A program made the position numbers and the translations under genes. The notes beneath the pieces were generated by a model that was not told the origin of the DNA, searched no databases, and was given only the letters and a program-made list of their open reading frames with translations. A stretch of DNA of 64,000 bases, taken from an uncultured Dorea sp. GTDB lineage: Bacteria; Bacillota; Clostridia; Lachnospirales; Lachnospiraceae. Shown piece after piece: positions 18,187 to 27,437 of this stretch; the stretch's first letter is position 1; each line of letters starts with the position of its first letter. Location: NCBI GenBank assembly GCA_947645355.1, contig CANSCI010000002.1:27054-91053 (forward strand), written 5' to 3'.

Positions 18187-19236
18187 TTATTCACCACAAT
18201 TTCTCATAGAAATAATCATTCTCTTATACATGGTAAGAAGATCCGTTTCCGGTCTCCATCCCAGCCTCCTAAGCTTCGCCGTATCCAGGTTCATCTTCAG
18301 TACCGGTGCATACCCCAGCTCCTTCTGCCGTTCTTTATCCGGTTCCACATGTACGCAGATCTTCCCCTCTGCACACCCCGCTGCAACTAATTCGGCCATC
18401 TCCCTGATGCTGCAGTAAGTAGATTCATTGGCCCCATTATACGCCTCTCCGTCGGCCCCTTTTGTCAGTACAGTCAAGATCGCCGTACAGGCGTCCGCCA
18501 GATACAGGTAACTCCTTCTGGTTTCTCCCGCCGTATGCAGCACAATATCCTTTCCTTCTGTCACACATCTGGCAAACTCGGCAAATACACGGGAATCATG
18601 ATATTCTACTCCCGGCCCGAATGTCTGTGTCAGCCGGAGTACCCGGACAGGCACCTGGAATTCTGAAAAATACGCGGCACACATACTCTCACACAGCCGC
18701 TTGCCCTCCGGGTAGGAAGAACGCACCGCCATCGTATCCAGATCCGTCCCGTGGAACTCCCCGATCTTCTCATCCGTCTTGGGCGCGCCGTACACTTCCA
18801 TCGTAGAAAGATACACAAAGCCTTTTACTGAGTGCTTCCTGGCAATCTCCAGCATCCTTCTGGTTCCCTCTGTCGATGTATAGATAACCTTCACCGGATG
18901 CGCCGAAAAGTCCCTGCTTGAAGTAACACTTGCCGCATGGATCATATAATCCGCCCTTTCACCCGCCAGATCCTCTTCACCTAATTCTGTAATATCCGAG
19001 CAGATATACCTTACCCTGCTGCCCAAATCTTCCCAGGCACGGCGCGCCTTCTTACTGTCACGGACAACTGCCAGAACCCTGCACCCGCAATGCTGTACAA
19101 GAAACCGTACAAGATACTTTCCGATCAGTCCTGTGGCTCCGGAGACCAACACCGTACTGCCCGCAAGCCGTATGCGATCCACCCTTTTTGCGATATATTC
19201 CATATCTTCCTGTATGATCCGCTCTTTCTCCTGCAT
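18187..19236 (-). CDS. NAD-dependent epimerase/dehydratase (extended SDR), second copy
   Basis: 349 residues. The GATGLIGKYLVRFL nucleotide-binding motif lies near residue 35, STMEVYG provides the Ser/Thr region and SYPEGKRLCE the YxxxK. It is homologous to the protein at 10374-11414 across its length (shared IYTSTEGTRR/ITANVLGTRE-like segment and QTFGPGVE/RIYGPTSL). The duplicated set (epimerase, IspD-like protein, TagF-like protein) suggests two parallel routes to CDP-activated polyols. GAGGAG precedes the ATG by about 10 nt. Confidence 0.85.
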   Translation of the reverse strand: MQEKERIIQEDMEYIAKRVDRIRLAGSTVLVSGATGLIGKYLVRFLVQHCGCRVLAVVRDSKKARRAWEDLGSRVRYICSDITELGEEDLAGERADYMIHAASVTSSRDFSAHPVKVIYTSTEGTRRMLEIARKHSVKGFVYLSTMEVYGAPKTDEKIGEFHGTDLDTMAVRSSYPEGKRLCESMCAAYFSEFQVPVRVLRLTQTFGPGVEYHDSRVFAEFARCVTEGKDIVLHTAGETRRSYLYLADACTAILTVLTKGADGEAYNGANESTYCSIREMAELVAAGCAEGKICVHVEPDKERQKELGYAPVLKMNLDTAKLRRLGWRPETDLLTMYKRMIISMRNCGE

Positions 19237-19322
19237 CCCGCCCTATCTCCTCTCTTCAAAGCCTTCGCACTCCGTACTGCCCGATCCTCTCCGCATCCCA
19301 TACTGCCTGGCCGCACTCCGCA

Positions 19323-20039
19323 TTACTCTAACTGCTGGTTTTCTCTCGCATCATACAGCGCCCGGAACATGTAGAAATCATCCGGCGTTGTAATTTTAAT
19401 ATTTTCAGAGGAGCACTCTACGACATGCATATTCTTTCCATATGCCCGCATCAGAGTACAGGAATCAATCATGTCCGTATGGCCGTCTCTCACTGCCTGC
19501 TCCTGCGCTTCTAATAGTTCCTTAAGCCAAAAGCTCTGGGGCGCCTTGGCAAGACGGGAATGTTTCCTGTCTGCCACTTCACTGATGTTATTCTCGTCAT
19601 CCGTCAGCACAAATGTCTCTTGGGCGGGCGCGCATGTAACCGCCGACCCATACTCCTTCACAGCAGCAATGTTCTCGCTGATGATCCGGTCATTGATCAG
19701 CGGGCGGACACCGTCATGCACCAGAACTACGTGCCCGTCCGTCCCATACAGCTCTGCCGCTGCTTTGACTCCGTTATAGATGGATAACTGCCCTGTGTTC
19801 CCTCCCGGAACGATCTTCCTGATTTTATCCAGCCTGTATCTGTACTGCATCTCTTCCATATATGGGATCCAATCCTCAAGACACGCAACAATAACCGCAT
19901 CTATCTCTTTATGATACTGGAAAACTTCAATCGTATGTACGATAATCGGTTTCCCGTGGATCAGCAGGAATTGCTTCGGCCTGTCTTTCGAATTCATCCT
20001 CTTCCCCGAACCGCCGGCGAATATAACAGCAATATTCAA
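19323..20039 (-). CDS. IspD/TarI-like cytidylyltransferase, copy 3
   Basis: 238 residues with an intact CTP loop: FAGGSGKRM (residues 8-15, Arg14), RPKQF, VHDGVRP and KAPQSF in place of the usual TPQ region. Predicted to make a CDP-alditol for the TagF-like enzyme at 16680-18185. The start is a TTG (20037-20039): no ATG occurs before the conserved first strand, and AAAGGGGG lies 8 nt upstream. A use in isoprenoid synthesis is possible but less likely given the neighbours. Confidence 0.85.
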   Translation of the reverse strand: MNIAVIFAGGSGKRMNSKDRPKQFLLIHGKPIIVHTIEVFQYHKEIDAVIVACLEDWIPYMEEMQYRYRLDKIRKIVPGGNTGQLSIYNGVKAAAELYGTDGHVVLVHDGVRPLINDRIISENIAAVKEYGSAVTCAPAQETFVLTDDENNISEVADRKHSRLAKAPQSFWLKELLEAQEQAVRDGHTDMIDSCTLMRAYGKNMHVVECSSENIKITTPDDFYMFRALYDARENQQLE

Positions 20040-20066
20040 TTGCTTTTCCCCCTTTATCCTTACATT

Positions 20067-22031
20067 TTAATAAATGGTGTAATAATTGTGAATGCCCCGC
20101 TCTTCTAATAATTCAGCGACTCTGTCCTGGTTCTCCTTACTGAGACACAGAATCAATCCAAATTCTTCGTCCTGCTTCAATTCAGACAGCCAGATCACGG
20201 GTTTTCCATAAAAGGCATCCATCTTCTTCTGCCCGTCTGAGATCACAAACGCGGCAGTATCCCTTATACATTCAATGCATCGCTTTGCCACTTCTCCTGT
20301 CCCATATACATACCACTTTTTATACTTCTGCCTGCACCTTTCTGCCGCCATCGAAACAGAGATGAGCTCTTTATATTCCAGCAGGTTGGAATACAGGCCA
20401 TACTTTTCCACAAGCCATCCCATCAGTGTCTTCAGATAATAATGATAGTTTGTCTCATTCATAGAAGCATAAAAGGTACTTTCAATGATTCCTGTCAGAT
20501 GTCCGCTGTCCTGAACAATATAACTCCAAAGATACGGATAGATGTCCTGCGGTACAACATCCCCTTCAGACTGTATATCTACTCTTTCCCTGAAAGAATC
20601 AATCACAGACGCCCGAATCCAAAAATTACCGGTGATATGCACCGGCGGGATTTCTTCGTCCGTTACGGCCTGCAGCCCAAGCTTCCCAATCCAGCCCTTT
20701 ACCTCCTCATACCGGTTCTCCCAGCCGAGTCCAAGTTTCCCCAGCCACATACTGAAGATCGGCGCCGGATGCATCAGCATTCCCAGATAAGGCTTTGTGT
20801 CTAACAGACTTACTACTTCCTCAACATACGCCGCATCCCTGGCCAGATTCTCCCACACATTAAAAAAATAGGATTTGCCTGTACACCCCGGCAGCTGGTC
20901 AGAAGACAGATCCGTATCATGGAGCAGACAGATATACTGATATTTTTCCGTATTTATCATCTGCAGGATCTCAGCATCAGACTGCACGGACATTGTGACT
21001 GTAAATCCCTGTTTCTGATAGTATACCATAATATCTGCCTGATCCGCAGCAATCAAAATATCACAGGCTCCCTTAATCCTTCCCAAATATTCACATACTT
21101 CTTCTGCCGCATTCATCCACCGCGCCCTGACACAAAGTATTACATGAGTACGGTGCTTTTCTCCTCTGCCTCCCAGAACGTATTGAAGTCCCAGGCTTCT
21201 CTGCAGTTCCGTGTGGTTTTGCGTCCGGATCAGATTCTTCCAGATTAGTTCCACATCATAATCCGTATACTTGTCTATATAGTCAATACTTGAAAATAAA
21301 TTTTCCTGTGTCTGATAATACAGCGTATTGTATGTCAGCTGCTTTCGCTTTAAAAACGGGAAATTCCGTTTTCTGATCATCTCATAGGACAGATAGTCGC
21401 ACTGAAAAAACTGATTCCGCAGGTTCTCCGTTTCATTCGGCTGCGTATCCGCATATGTCCCCCAGGTATATCCAAGGTCAGAAAAATATTTTGTAAGCTG
21501 CCGCTCATACTGCTTCACCACGGTCATATAGTCGCTGTAATACGGCATGTCCTCCCAATAGCTCTGAAATTCCCTGCTATGAAGCATCGGAGCCTGAAAA
21601 ACATAAAAAAAAGACAAGATGTGCTCCGGATCCCTCCCCGTCACTCCATAGGCGCCTGCCCCGCGCTGCATTAAGCCCCAGAAATCCAGATGTCTGGATT
21701 CCATCTCTGCAAAGATCCCGGTGATATCATCAAAGGGGCCGTAAAAAGAATCATTTGCCAGAATAAGCTCATCATACCGTCTTAGTTCGTCCCAGCCTAT
21801 CAAATTACACAGCGCATCCTTAAACCCGCCGGCATCCAGCCCTACATTTTCCCGGTAGAAAATATGATCCGCATGGTCTGTCAGATTATAGAGCCCTTTT
21901 TCTATCCGGGGCATATTGCAGACAACAGCGACAGTCCCGGCGATGGGACGCACGCTCCGGAGGAAATAGCCGATATAATCATCTATAATATTTTGTCTGT
22001 CGTACGTAAGATATATGAATAATCTGCGCAT
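20067..22031 (-). CDS. RgpF-family rhamnan synthesis protein with C-terminal Rossmann-like domain
   Basis: 654 residues. Residues ~1-280 match the RgpF (rhamnan synthesis F) family: HADHIFYRENVGLDAGGFKDAL and YDELILANDSFYGPF are characteristic. A second RgpF-like stretch follows (YICLLHDTD, GMLMHPAPIFSMW, ITGNFWIRASV). The last ~90 residues form the recurring Rossmann-like domain (WYVYGTGEVAKRCI, AFVISD). RgpF proteins act in rhamnose-glucose polysaccharide assembly in streptococci, in line with the complete dTDP-rhamnose pathway in this cluster. The next gene starts 4 nt upstream and is a shorter relative. Confidence 0.85.
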   Translation of the reverse strand: MRRLFIYLTYDRQNIIDDYIGYFLRSVRPIAGTVAVVCNMPRIEKGLYNLTDHADHIFYRENVGLDAGGFKDALCNLIGWDELRRYDELILANDSFYGPFDDITGIFAEMESRHLDFWGLMQRGAGAYGVTGRDPEHILSFFYVFQAPMLHSREFQSYWEDMPYYSDYMTVVKQYERQLTKYFSDLGYTWGTYADTQPNETENLRNQFFQCDYLSYEMIRKRNFPFLKRKQLTYNTLYYQTQENLFSSIDYIDKYTDYDVELIWKNLIRTQNHTELQRSLGLQYVLGGRGEKHRTHVILCVRARWMNAAEEVCEYLGRIKGACDILIAADQADIMVYYQKQGFTVTMSVQSDAEILQMINTEKYQYICLLHDTDLSSDQLPGCTGKSYFFNVWENLARDAAYVEEVVSLLDTKPYLGMLMHPAPIFSMWLGKLGLGWENRYEEVKGWIGKLGLQAVTDEEIPPVHITGNFWIRASVIDSFRERVDIQSEGDVVPQDIYPYLWSYIVQDSGHLTGIIESTFYASMNETNYHYYLKTLMGWLVEKYGLYSNLLEYKELISVSMAAERCRQKYKKWYVYGTGEVAKRCIECIRDTAAFVISDGQKKMDAFYGKPVIWLSELKQDEEFGLILCLSKENQDRVAELLEERGIHNYYTIY

Positions 22032-22035
22032 ATAT

Positions 22036-23307
22036 TTAACCCCAATGATCCTCTTCCCACATTATTATGTAATTCCGGCATCCACGCTCTTCAAGCATTT
22101 CGGCAATTGCACGCTGCGCCGTCAACTTATAAACAGTGATAATTACCGCTTTTCTCTGCAGACATTCCAGCCTGTCCAGCTCTGTGACAGGGAGACATTC
22201 CACTACGGAATTCCCGTCACTTTTGCTGACAATAAATCCGGCCGGCTGAATATTTTCCTTTCGCAGCATAGACAAGCAAAGCTGCCCGATTTTCCCTGCA
22301 CCATACAGATACACTTCCTTATTTCTTTTCGCGAATTCAATAACGCGCCCCTTGTTCCTTTTATAACAATCCAGTGCAGCCAAAGTGGTCACCGGGAAAA
22401 ACACTTCAGCCTCTTTTAAAAGCAGATTCGCCGCATGCTGCAGATAATTGATCTGCCTTGCAGCATAGGCTTCCGTCATCACAGTCCCTGTGTCATATCC
22501 TGCATCCTGCGCCACATAAGGGAAGAAACATTCAATTCCATAACTCAGGTAGCGGGGACTTTTCAAGCCCTCATCATTAAAATCCGAGTATTTCCAGCCA
22601 TAGTGAAATAATTTCTGCAAAGCGTCCCGTTTGAACCAAAGAACTGTTCCTATTGTAATCGGAGGTTTCTCTTTCCTTATATCTGTATTCAAGTCAAACT
22701 TTCTTACAAGTTCCTCTGTAATTTCAAAAGAATCATGCCATCCATACCCATACCATGTGCGAAAATGATCCCCCACCGGCTCCGGCGGTGCGAGTACTCC
22801 TAATGTGGGATGCTTCAAAAACAAACCCAGAATATGCCGGATATATCCCGCACTTCCGATCATATTTCCCCACAGATTTTCAATCCATAGTTCTGTATCC
22901 TTTTTCCATTCTGCATAATGCTCCTTTTTATCATGCAGAAAACAGACATACTTGTAATCTTTTATAAGATCTGCCCCGGCAACCAAAAGGGCACTCACAT
23001 CCCGCCCCTGGTTCTCTTTCAAAATATACCGGATGCCTCCTCTGCCTGCTGCCTCCATATGCTTTCTGGTCTCTCCAAGAACCTCCTCTCTGGAGGAAAT
23101 CAGACATACGTCGATCTCTTCCGGGATCCCGTCAATGTAAGGCCAATATACAGAGAGCGTGTCCTGGTAATACAAATAGACAATGATCACGGTATCCTGA
23201 TATACCCCGCCTGGAATATCCTGCAGCAAAGCGTTTTGATCGGAAGACCGGACATATATTAAATTTTTTTCATATCGGATATCATATACATTCCTCATCG
23301 AACACAT
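22036..23307 (-). CDS. RgpF-like protein (second half only) with C-terminal Rossmann-like domain
   Basis: About 423 residues. It resembles the C-terminal RgpF region of its neighbour: YILKENQGRDVSALLVAG, YVCFLHDKKEHY, LGVLAPPEPVGDHF, GTVLWFKRDALQKLF and YVAQDAGY. The last ~90 residues are the recurring Rossmann-like domain (VYLYGAGKIGQLCL, AGFIVSKSDG). ATG 23307 is chosen because GGAGGTGA lies 10 nt upstream; the frame is open further. Probably a transferase in rhamnose-containing glycan assembly. Both RgpF-like genes end with the same domain, so one may derive from the other by duplication. Confidence 0.8.
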   Translation of the reverse strand: MCSMRNVYDIRYEKNLIYVRSSDQNALLQDIPGGVYQDTVIIVYLYYQDTLSVYWPYIDGIPEEIDVCLISSREEVLGETRKHMEAAGRGGIRYILKENQGRDVSALLVAGADLIKDYKYVCFLHDKKEHYAEWKKDTELWIENLWGNMIGSAGYIRHILGLFLKHPTLGVLAPPEPVGDHFRTWYGYGWHDSFEITEELVRKFDLNTDIRKEKPPITIGTVLWFKRDALQKLFHYGWKYSDFNDEGLKSPRYLSYGIECFFPYVAQDAGYDTGTVMTEAYAARQINYLQHAANLLLKEAEVFFPVTTLAALDCYKRNKGRVIEFAKRNKEVYLYGAGKIGQLCLSMLRKENIQPAGFIVSKSDGNSVVECLPVTELDRLECLQRKAVIITVYKLTAQRAIAEMLEERGCRNYIIMWEEDHWG

Positions 23308-23618
23308 GATGCTGCAGTCACCTCCGTTCAATATAATCAACCTTTACACCAGTTTTACAAGTAAAAAAGTTAAGTTAATTACTGAGCAAATACGTATAGA
23401 TCTTTTCACCTATTGTCTGCGGTCTGTCCAGATTCGTCTGTTTTTCGTCAGATATATTTTCTCTTTCTATTCCGCTGACGCTTTTTTTATCTTCACGTCT
23501 GCCTGCGTCATCCCCTGAGCATTTTTTACGTTCTTGGGCACAGACTCCCGACGAACGGTACGTCGAATTTTTCATATGATCATATCCTCTCTCTGGTCTA
23601 ATTATTGCAGCAGCTCTC
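23308..23618. other. 311-nt gap inside the cluster
   Basis: Only a 66-codon minus-strand frame (23375-23575) lies here. It is Lys/Glu/Arg-rich, has AGAGAGG 10 nt before its ATG, matches nothing I recognise and is probably not a gene or is a remnant. The stretch coincides with the change from the higher-G+C genes below 23 kb to the A+T-rich genes above it, so it may be a recombination scar. No terminator was found. Confidence 0.4.
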
Positions 23619-25001
23619 TCACATTAGCCTTTTCAAAACATCCATAACTCTATCGGCAAACCTCGTGGCAGTAAACCATGTCTCATAAGTTTGTCTTGCA
23701 TGTTCTGCAATTTCCTTCAACGTGCTCTGGTTCTCTAAACACCAACAAATCGTTTTTGCCAGTTCTTCTCTGTTTTCATTTTCAAAAACCAGGCCATTAT
23801 ACTTTTGCCTTATATACTTCGCTGTGCCTATCGTATCCGAAATAATACATGGTCTTTTCATCATCATCGCTTCTGTTGCAACCAGCGGCAATGAATCACG
23901 GCGAGATGGGATGATTACAACATCTGTTTCGGAATATAATTCAAATAGCCTTTTTCGTGACAACTCCCCGAGATATTCACAATTAATGTTTTTATCAATA
24001 CGGTTTCTAATTCTTTTCCCATATTCATCACCAAATGATTTCCCGGCAAATAAAAATCTACATTGCTTCCTTGTTTCTTCTGAAATAAAACATAATGCAT
24101 CAAGCAATACGTCTATACCCTTCAAAGAAATATGCGGCGCAATCAGCGCAAATGTTGTAATTCCCTTTTCCAAAAAAGAATCTGTCTCTTTATATCTGTC
24201 ATCAATGCCATATGGCAGCACCTCTATTTGCTTTTCCGTATGGTAGGTTGTTAAAAAATTGCGCTTTGCCACATCACTGACAGCGCCAATAGTCAGGTTC
24301 TCATTCTCAATTCCTTCTGCAATCTCATCCTGCCAGTATTCATAGCTGCTATAGACGTCTATGCTTTCATGCAGCCACAAATACACCTTTCTCTTTCCTG
24401 CAAGCTTAATCGCACATCTTGCCATTACAATTGTATTTGCTAAAATATAAGTATACTCGTTTGTCCACTCCAGATTTTCTCTACTCAAAGAATCAAGATT
24501 TTCCACAACGAGTACTTCTATCCCTTCTTTTAAAGAAATTTCCTCTAAAAACGCCTCTTCTGCATCTGGAACCGCAATCGTAACCTTATACCCTTTTTGT
24601 TTCAATACATGCGATAGAATTACGCTTGTGACGGGACCGCCATGATACCCAAAATTATTTGACAATATCAACACACTCTCAGACAAGACATCCGTTCTGC
24701 AGACAGGCACTTCTATTGAAATGTTTCCAATGTAATCCAGAAAATGAATAATCTTATCCGGTTGAACCCCCAGTTTGATTAACTGACTGCGCATTTCCAC
24801 AGCAGCCTGACTCGTAATTACTATAAAATCATATTGATAACGCCGGATATTCTGCGGATCGTCTACGGCATGCCCATCCACCAGAGTCCCCAAAAGCGCC
24901 TGGCTATTGTCAACTAAGGCAACAATCTCTGCTTTACTTTTACAAAAATAATGCTTTACCTTACTGTATATTTCACCCAGGCCAAAAACAACAATCCTCA
25001 A
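23619..25001 (-). CDS. Glycosyltransferase family 4 protein with N-terminal Rossmann-like domain
   Basis: About 460 residues. Residues 1-100 form a Rossmann-like domain (RIVVFGLGEIYSKV, VALVDN, DFIVITS); the remainder is a GT-B glycosyltransferase (NNFGYHGGPVTSVI, VYLWLHESIDVY, LLPYGI-like VLPYGIDDRY, TFALIAPHISLKGIDVLL, ETDVVIIPSRRDSLPLVATEAM). The start is a judgement: AAGGAGG lies 5 nt before a TTG at 25001, just before the first strand, while ATGs at 25025 and 25022 have no clear ribosome site. From here on the genes are visibly A+T-richer. Confidence 0.82.
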   Translation of the reverse strand: MRIVVFGLGEIYSKVKHYFCKSKAEIVALVDNSQALLGTLVDGHAVDDPQNIRRYQYDFIVITSQAAVEMRSQLIKLGVQPDKIIHFLDYIGNISIEVPVCRTDVLSESVLILSNNFGYHGGPVTSVILSHVLKQKGYKVTIAVPDAEEAFLEEISLKEGIEVLVVENLDSLSRENLEWTNEYTYILANTIVMARCAIKLAGKRKVYLWLHESIDVYSSYEYWQDEIAEGIENENLTIGAVSDVAKRNFLTTYHTEKQIEVLPYGIDDRYKETDSFLEKGITTFALIAPHISLKGIDVLLDALCFISEETRKQCRFLFAGKSFGDEYGKRIRNRIDKNINCEYLGELSRKRLFELYSETDVVIIPSRRDSLPLVATEAMMMKRPCIISDTIGTAKYIRQKYNGLVFENENREELAKTICWCLENQSTLKEIAEHARQTYETWFTATRFADRVMDVLKRLM

Positions 25002-25062
25002 ACTGTCCTCCTTCTTGTTCATCATCCTGTATCTTCCATCAATCAAAAATACAAGAATCTAT

Positions 25063-26151
25063 TTATAATCCTTTTTTTGCATGAATACCATATATCACAG
25101 GATAATCCATATCGCTCGCACAAAAATCTTCTTCCCGTAATTCCTCACATGCGGCTCCATATAAGAATGCCATAGCCGTTTTAACATTTCCATAATGGAC
25201 GATCTCAACATTTTCTTTCCCAAATACAGGATAAAACAATCTTTTCAGACCGCTCATATAAAATGAATGGAACATTCCCCAGTTATTATCATCATATCGT
25301 GCAATCTGCGATATGCCGGATACTGTAATAAGAGCAGAGCCTCCCTTTTTCAGTCCCATAAAAATATGTTTTACAGCAGACTCCACATTATATATAAACA
25401 TCAATGTCTGCGTAACAATCATTGTGTCACAGAACTCTTTCTCGATTCCCTCTCCTGTTTCCAGATTGCCCTTTACTACATTGTTTCCCCATCCTTCAAC
25501 ATGAAGCATGACCGAATCCGTTACACGATCCTCCCCAAACTGTTTTGTATAAGTATCCTCAGCAATTTCAAGGCATCTTCCAGAAATAAACCGCTTATGC
25601 TCATCAAGAAATTTCTCAATATAATATCTGTCTACCGGTTTCCCCCTTTTTCTTCCAAAATAAGCATCAATGGGTTTCGTTTTCATTGAAAGTAATTTGT
25701 CAAGCAATATATCCCTTTTACGTGATACTGCACGGTATATATCCATTATATAATAAGTCTTCTCATCCAATAACACCCGGAAATCGTTATCCAATACGCA
25801 ATATACTTGATCTGATTCAACAATTATCTGCAAGATTTCATCTGCCAGTATTTTTTCTTCTTCCTCTACCGGATAATAGACCTTTCCGATCCTTATTCTT
25901 TTACTGCATTCACTCTCTCCAATTATTTTACTCACCTGAAGAGCCATCGGCACAAAATAATCCGACATTATAATGACAGGTACTTCCGGCAGACGAAGTA
26001 ATTCATCCGGCAGACATATTCTGGCAGATGAAGAATTTATCTTCTCTGCATGGTTATCCAAAATACATATGACTTCATTTTTCCTCTCCACCAGTTCCCT
26101 GCGCTTTGCAAACAAGTTCCCGGCCCCAAATAAAATCACCTTTTCTTTCAT
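25063..26151 (-). CDS. Class I SAM-dependent methyltransferase with N-terminal Rossmann-like domain
   Basis: 362 residues. Residues 1-100 carry the recurring domain (KVILFGAGNLFAKR, ICILDN, PVIIMSDYF). The C-terminal half looks like a class I methyltransferase: GRCLEIAEDTY as motif I, FCDTMIVTQTLMFIY as motif IV and GLKKGGSALITVSG as motif V/VI. The acceptor is unknown; sugar or end-cap methylation of the glycan is plausible. The start ATG shares one base with the deacetylase stop (TAATG), so the two are translationally coupled. Confidence 0.75.
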   Translation of the reverse strand: MKEKVILFGAGNLFAKRRELVERKNEVICILDNHAEKINSSSARICLPDELLRLPEVPVIIMSDYFVPMALQVSKIIGESECSKRIRIGKVYYPVEEEEKILADEILQIIVESDQVYCVLDNDFRVLLDEKTYYIMDIYRAVSRKRDILLDKLLSMKTKPIDAYFGRKRGKPVDRYYIEKFLDEHKRFISGRCLEIAEDTYTKQFGEDRVTDSVMLHVEGWGNNVVKGNLETGEGIEKEFCDTMIVTQTLMFIYNVESAVKHIFMGLKKGGSALITVSGISQIARYDDNNWGMFHSFYMSGLKRLFYPVFGKENVEIVHYGNVKTAMAFLYGAACEELREEDFCASDMDYPVIYGIHAKKGL

Positions 26152-27437
26152 TATCCGTACAACCCCCATATTTTTCTGATTTTCTTTTCCATGTCCTCGC
26201 CTTCGAAGACCATATGGCGGGGAAGGTTATATGTCCCGTCGTCGACACTGATATTTCCATTCCTGACCAGCATGGACTTCTTTATTCCACAGTCAGCTAT
26301 CATTTTATCTGCCAAATCGCACCTGTCCTTAGGCCCTCCATATGGATAAGCAAACACCTTTATCTTTTTCCCTGTTTTTTCTTCCAGGATACCTAATGAT
26401 TCCTCTATCTCCAAACGAAGTAAGTTCTCTGAATGAAAACTACCCATGGACAAATGTGATTTTGTATGACCTCCAATCGTTACATACGGAGACCTGGCCA
26501 TTCTTTCTAACTCCGGCGTATTCACGCATCTGAGTTCGGATGTTTCCGGCTGCTCTAATCCCAGCAGAGAGCGGAGATCTGCCAAATTGCCCCTTCGTTC
26601 TGCCGGATCCATATCTTTTATAAGATTCCTGATCCTGACACATACATCCCTGCTGTCATTTGCATCCGAAATCTTATAGGAAACACCGCCAAATACAAAT
26701 TCACCCCTATACTTATCGATCAAAAATATCTTTTCCAGTTCATCCCACCAATACATTTCATCCGTGTCAATCAGATCTGTGCTTACAAAGATTGTTGCGG
26801 GAACATGGTACTTTTCTAAGATCGGCAGTGCATACCTGTAATTATCTGCGTAGCCGTCATCAAACGTAACCACAACATACTTCTGATCCGCTTCAACTAT
26901 ATTGCTCCATTCCTCTTCTAATCTCAAAACTTTATAATTTTGACTGATATACCTGATATGTTCCTCAAAAGTTCTGGGAGAAACATTCAGTTTCCAAAAA
27001 TTATAATTAGAGTCTATAATTCTATGATACATTAAAACAGCAATATTTTTTTGCGGAACAATGCAGCTAAATAAAGTCTCGTCCTTAATAACATCCCATT
27101 CCTTTTCGGTGAGTGTTATATAATGATACAACTTCTTATTTTCAAGTTCCCAGACTACCTCCGCACTATACAACTCTGACACGGCGACAATAATTATATC
27201 TTCTTTGTCCGGCACTCTGGCAACGGCTCTCTGCACAACGTATTTTTCCAGTGCAATGACTTCTTTCCCCAGAACAACACTTTGTTGATCTGCACGGCTC
27301 ACAATAAATTTTTCAATATGACCGATATTCTGTTCTTTCAGGAAAGCATAAAGAGTCCTCCCATATGTTCCCGCTCCGTAGATATATATATTATGGTGAC
27401 GGCAGGCGTCTTTTAACTTATGTGCAACACTAATCAT
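26151..27437 (-). CDS. NodB-type polysaccharide deacetylase with N-terminal Rossmann-like domain
   Basis: 428 residues. Residues 15-110 form the recurring domain (IYIYGAGTYGRTLYAFL, FIVSRADQ, IIIVAVSELY). Residues ~130-428 are a carbohydrate esterase family 4 domain: LMYHRI, VVTFDDGYADN with metal/catalytic Asp193-Asp194, the metal-binding GGHTKSH, and FAYPYGG. It would remove acetyl groups from N-acetyl sugars. Lack of a signal peptide and the fused cytosolic-type domain suggest it acts on a cytoplasmic intermediate. It overlaps the preceding gene by 8 nt. Confidence 0.88.
   Translation of the reverse strand: MISVAHKLKDACRHHNIYIYGAGTYGRTLYAFLKEQNIGHIEKFIVSRADQQSVVLGKEVIALEKYVVQRAVARVPDKEDIIIVAVSELYSAEVVWELENKKLYHYITLTEKEWDVIKDETLFSCIVPQKNIAVLMYHRIIDSNYNFWKLNVSPRTFEEHIRYISQNYKVLRLEEEWSNIVEADQKYVVVTFDDGYADNYRYALPILEKYHVPATIFVSTDLIDTDEMYWWDELEKIFLIDKYRGEFVFGGVSYKISDANDSRDVCVRIRNLIKDMDPAERRGNLADLRSLLGLEQPETSELRCVNTPELERMARSPYVTIGGHTKSHLSMGSFHSENLLRLEIEESLGILEEKTGKKIKVFAYPYGGPKDRCDLADKMIADCGIKKSMLVRNGNISVDDGTYNLPRHMVFEGEDMEKKIRKIWGLYG

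Noticed and set aside
23375..23575. 66-codon minus-strand frame
   Set aside because: Low-complexity charged sequence with only a moderate ribosome site and no family; kept as part of the gap description, not as a gene.
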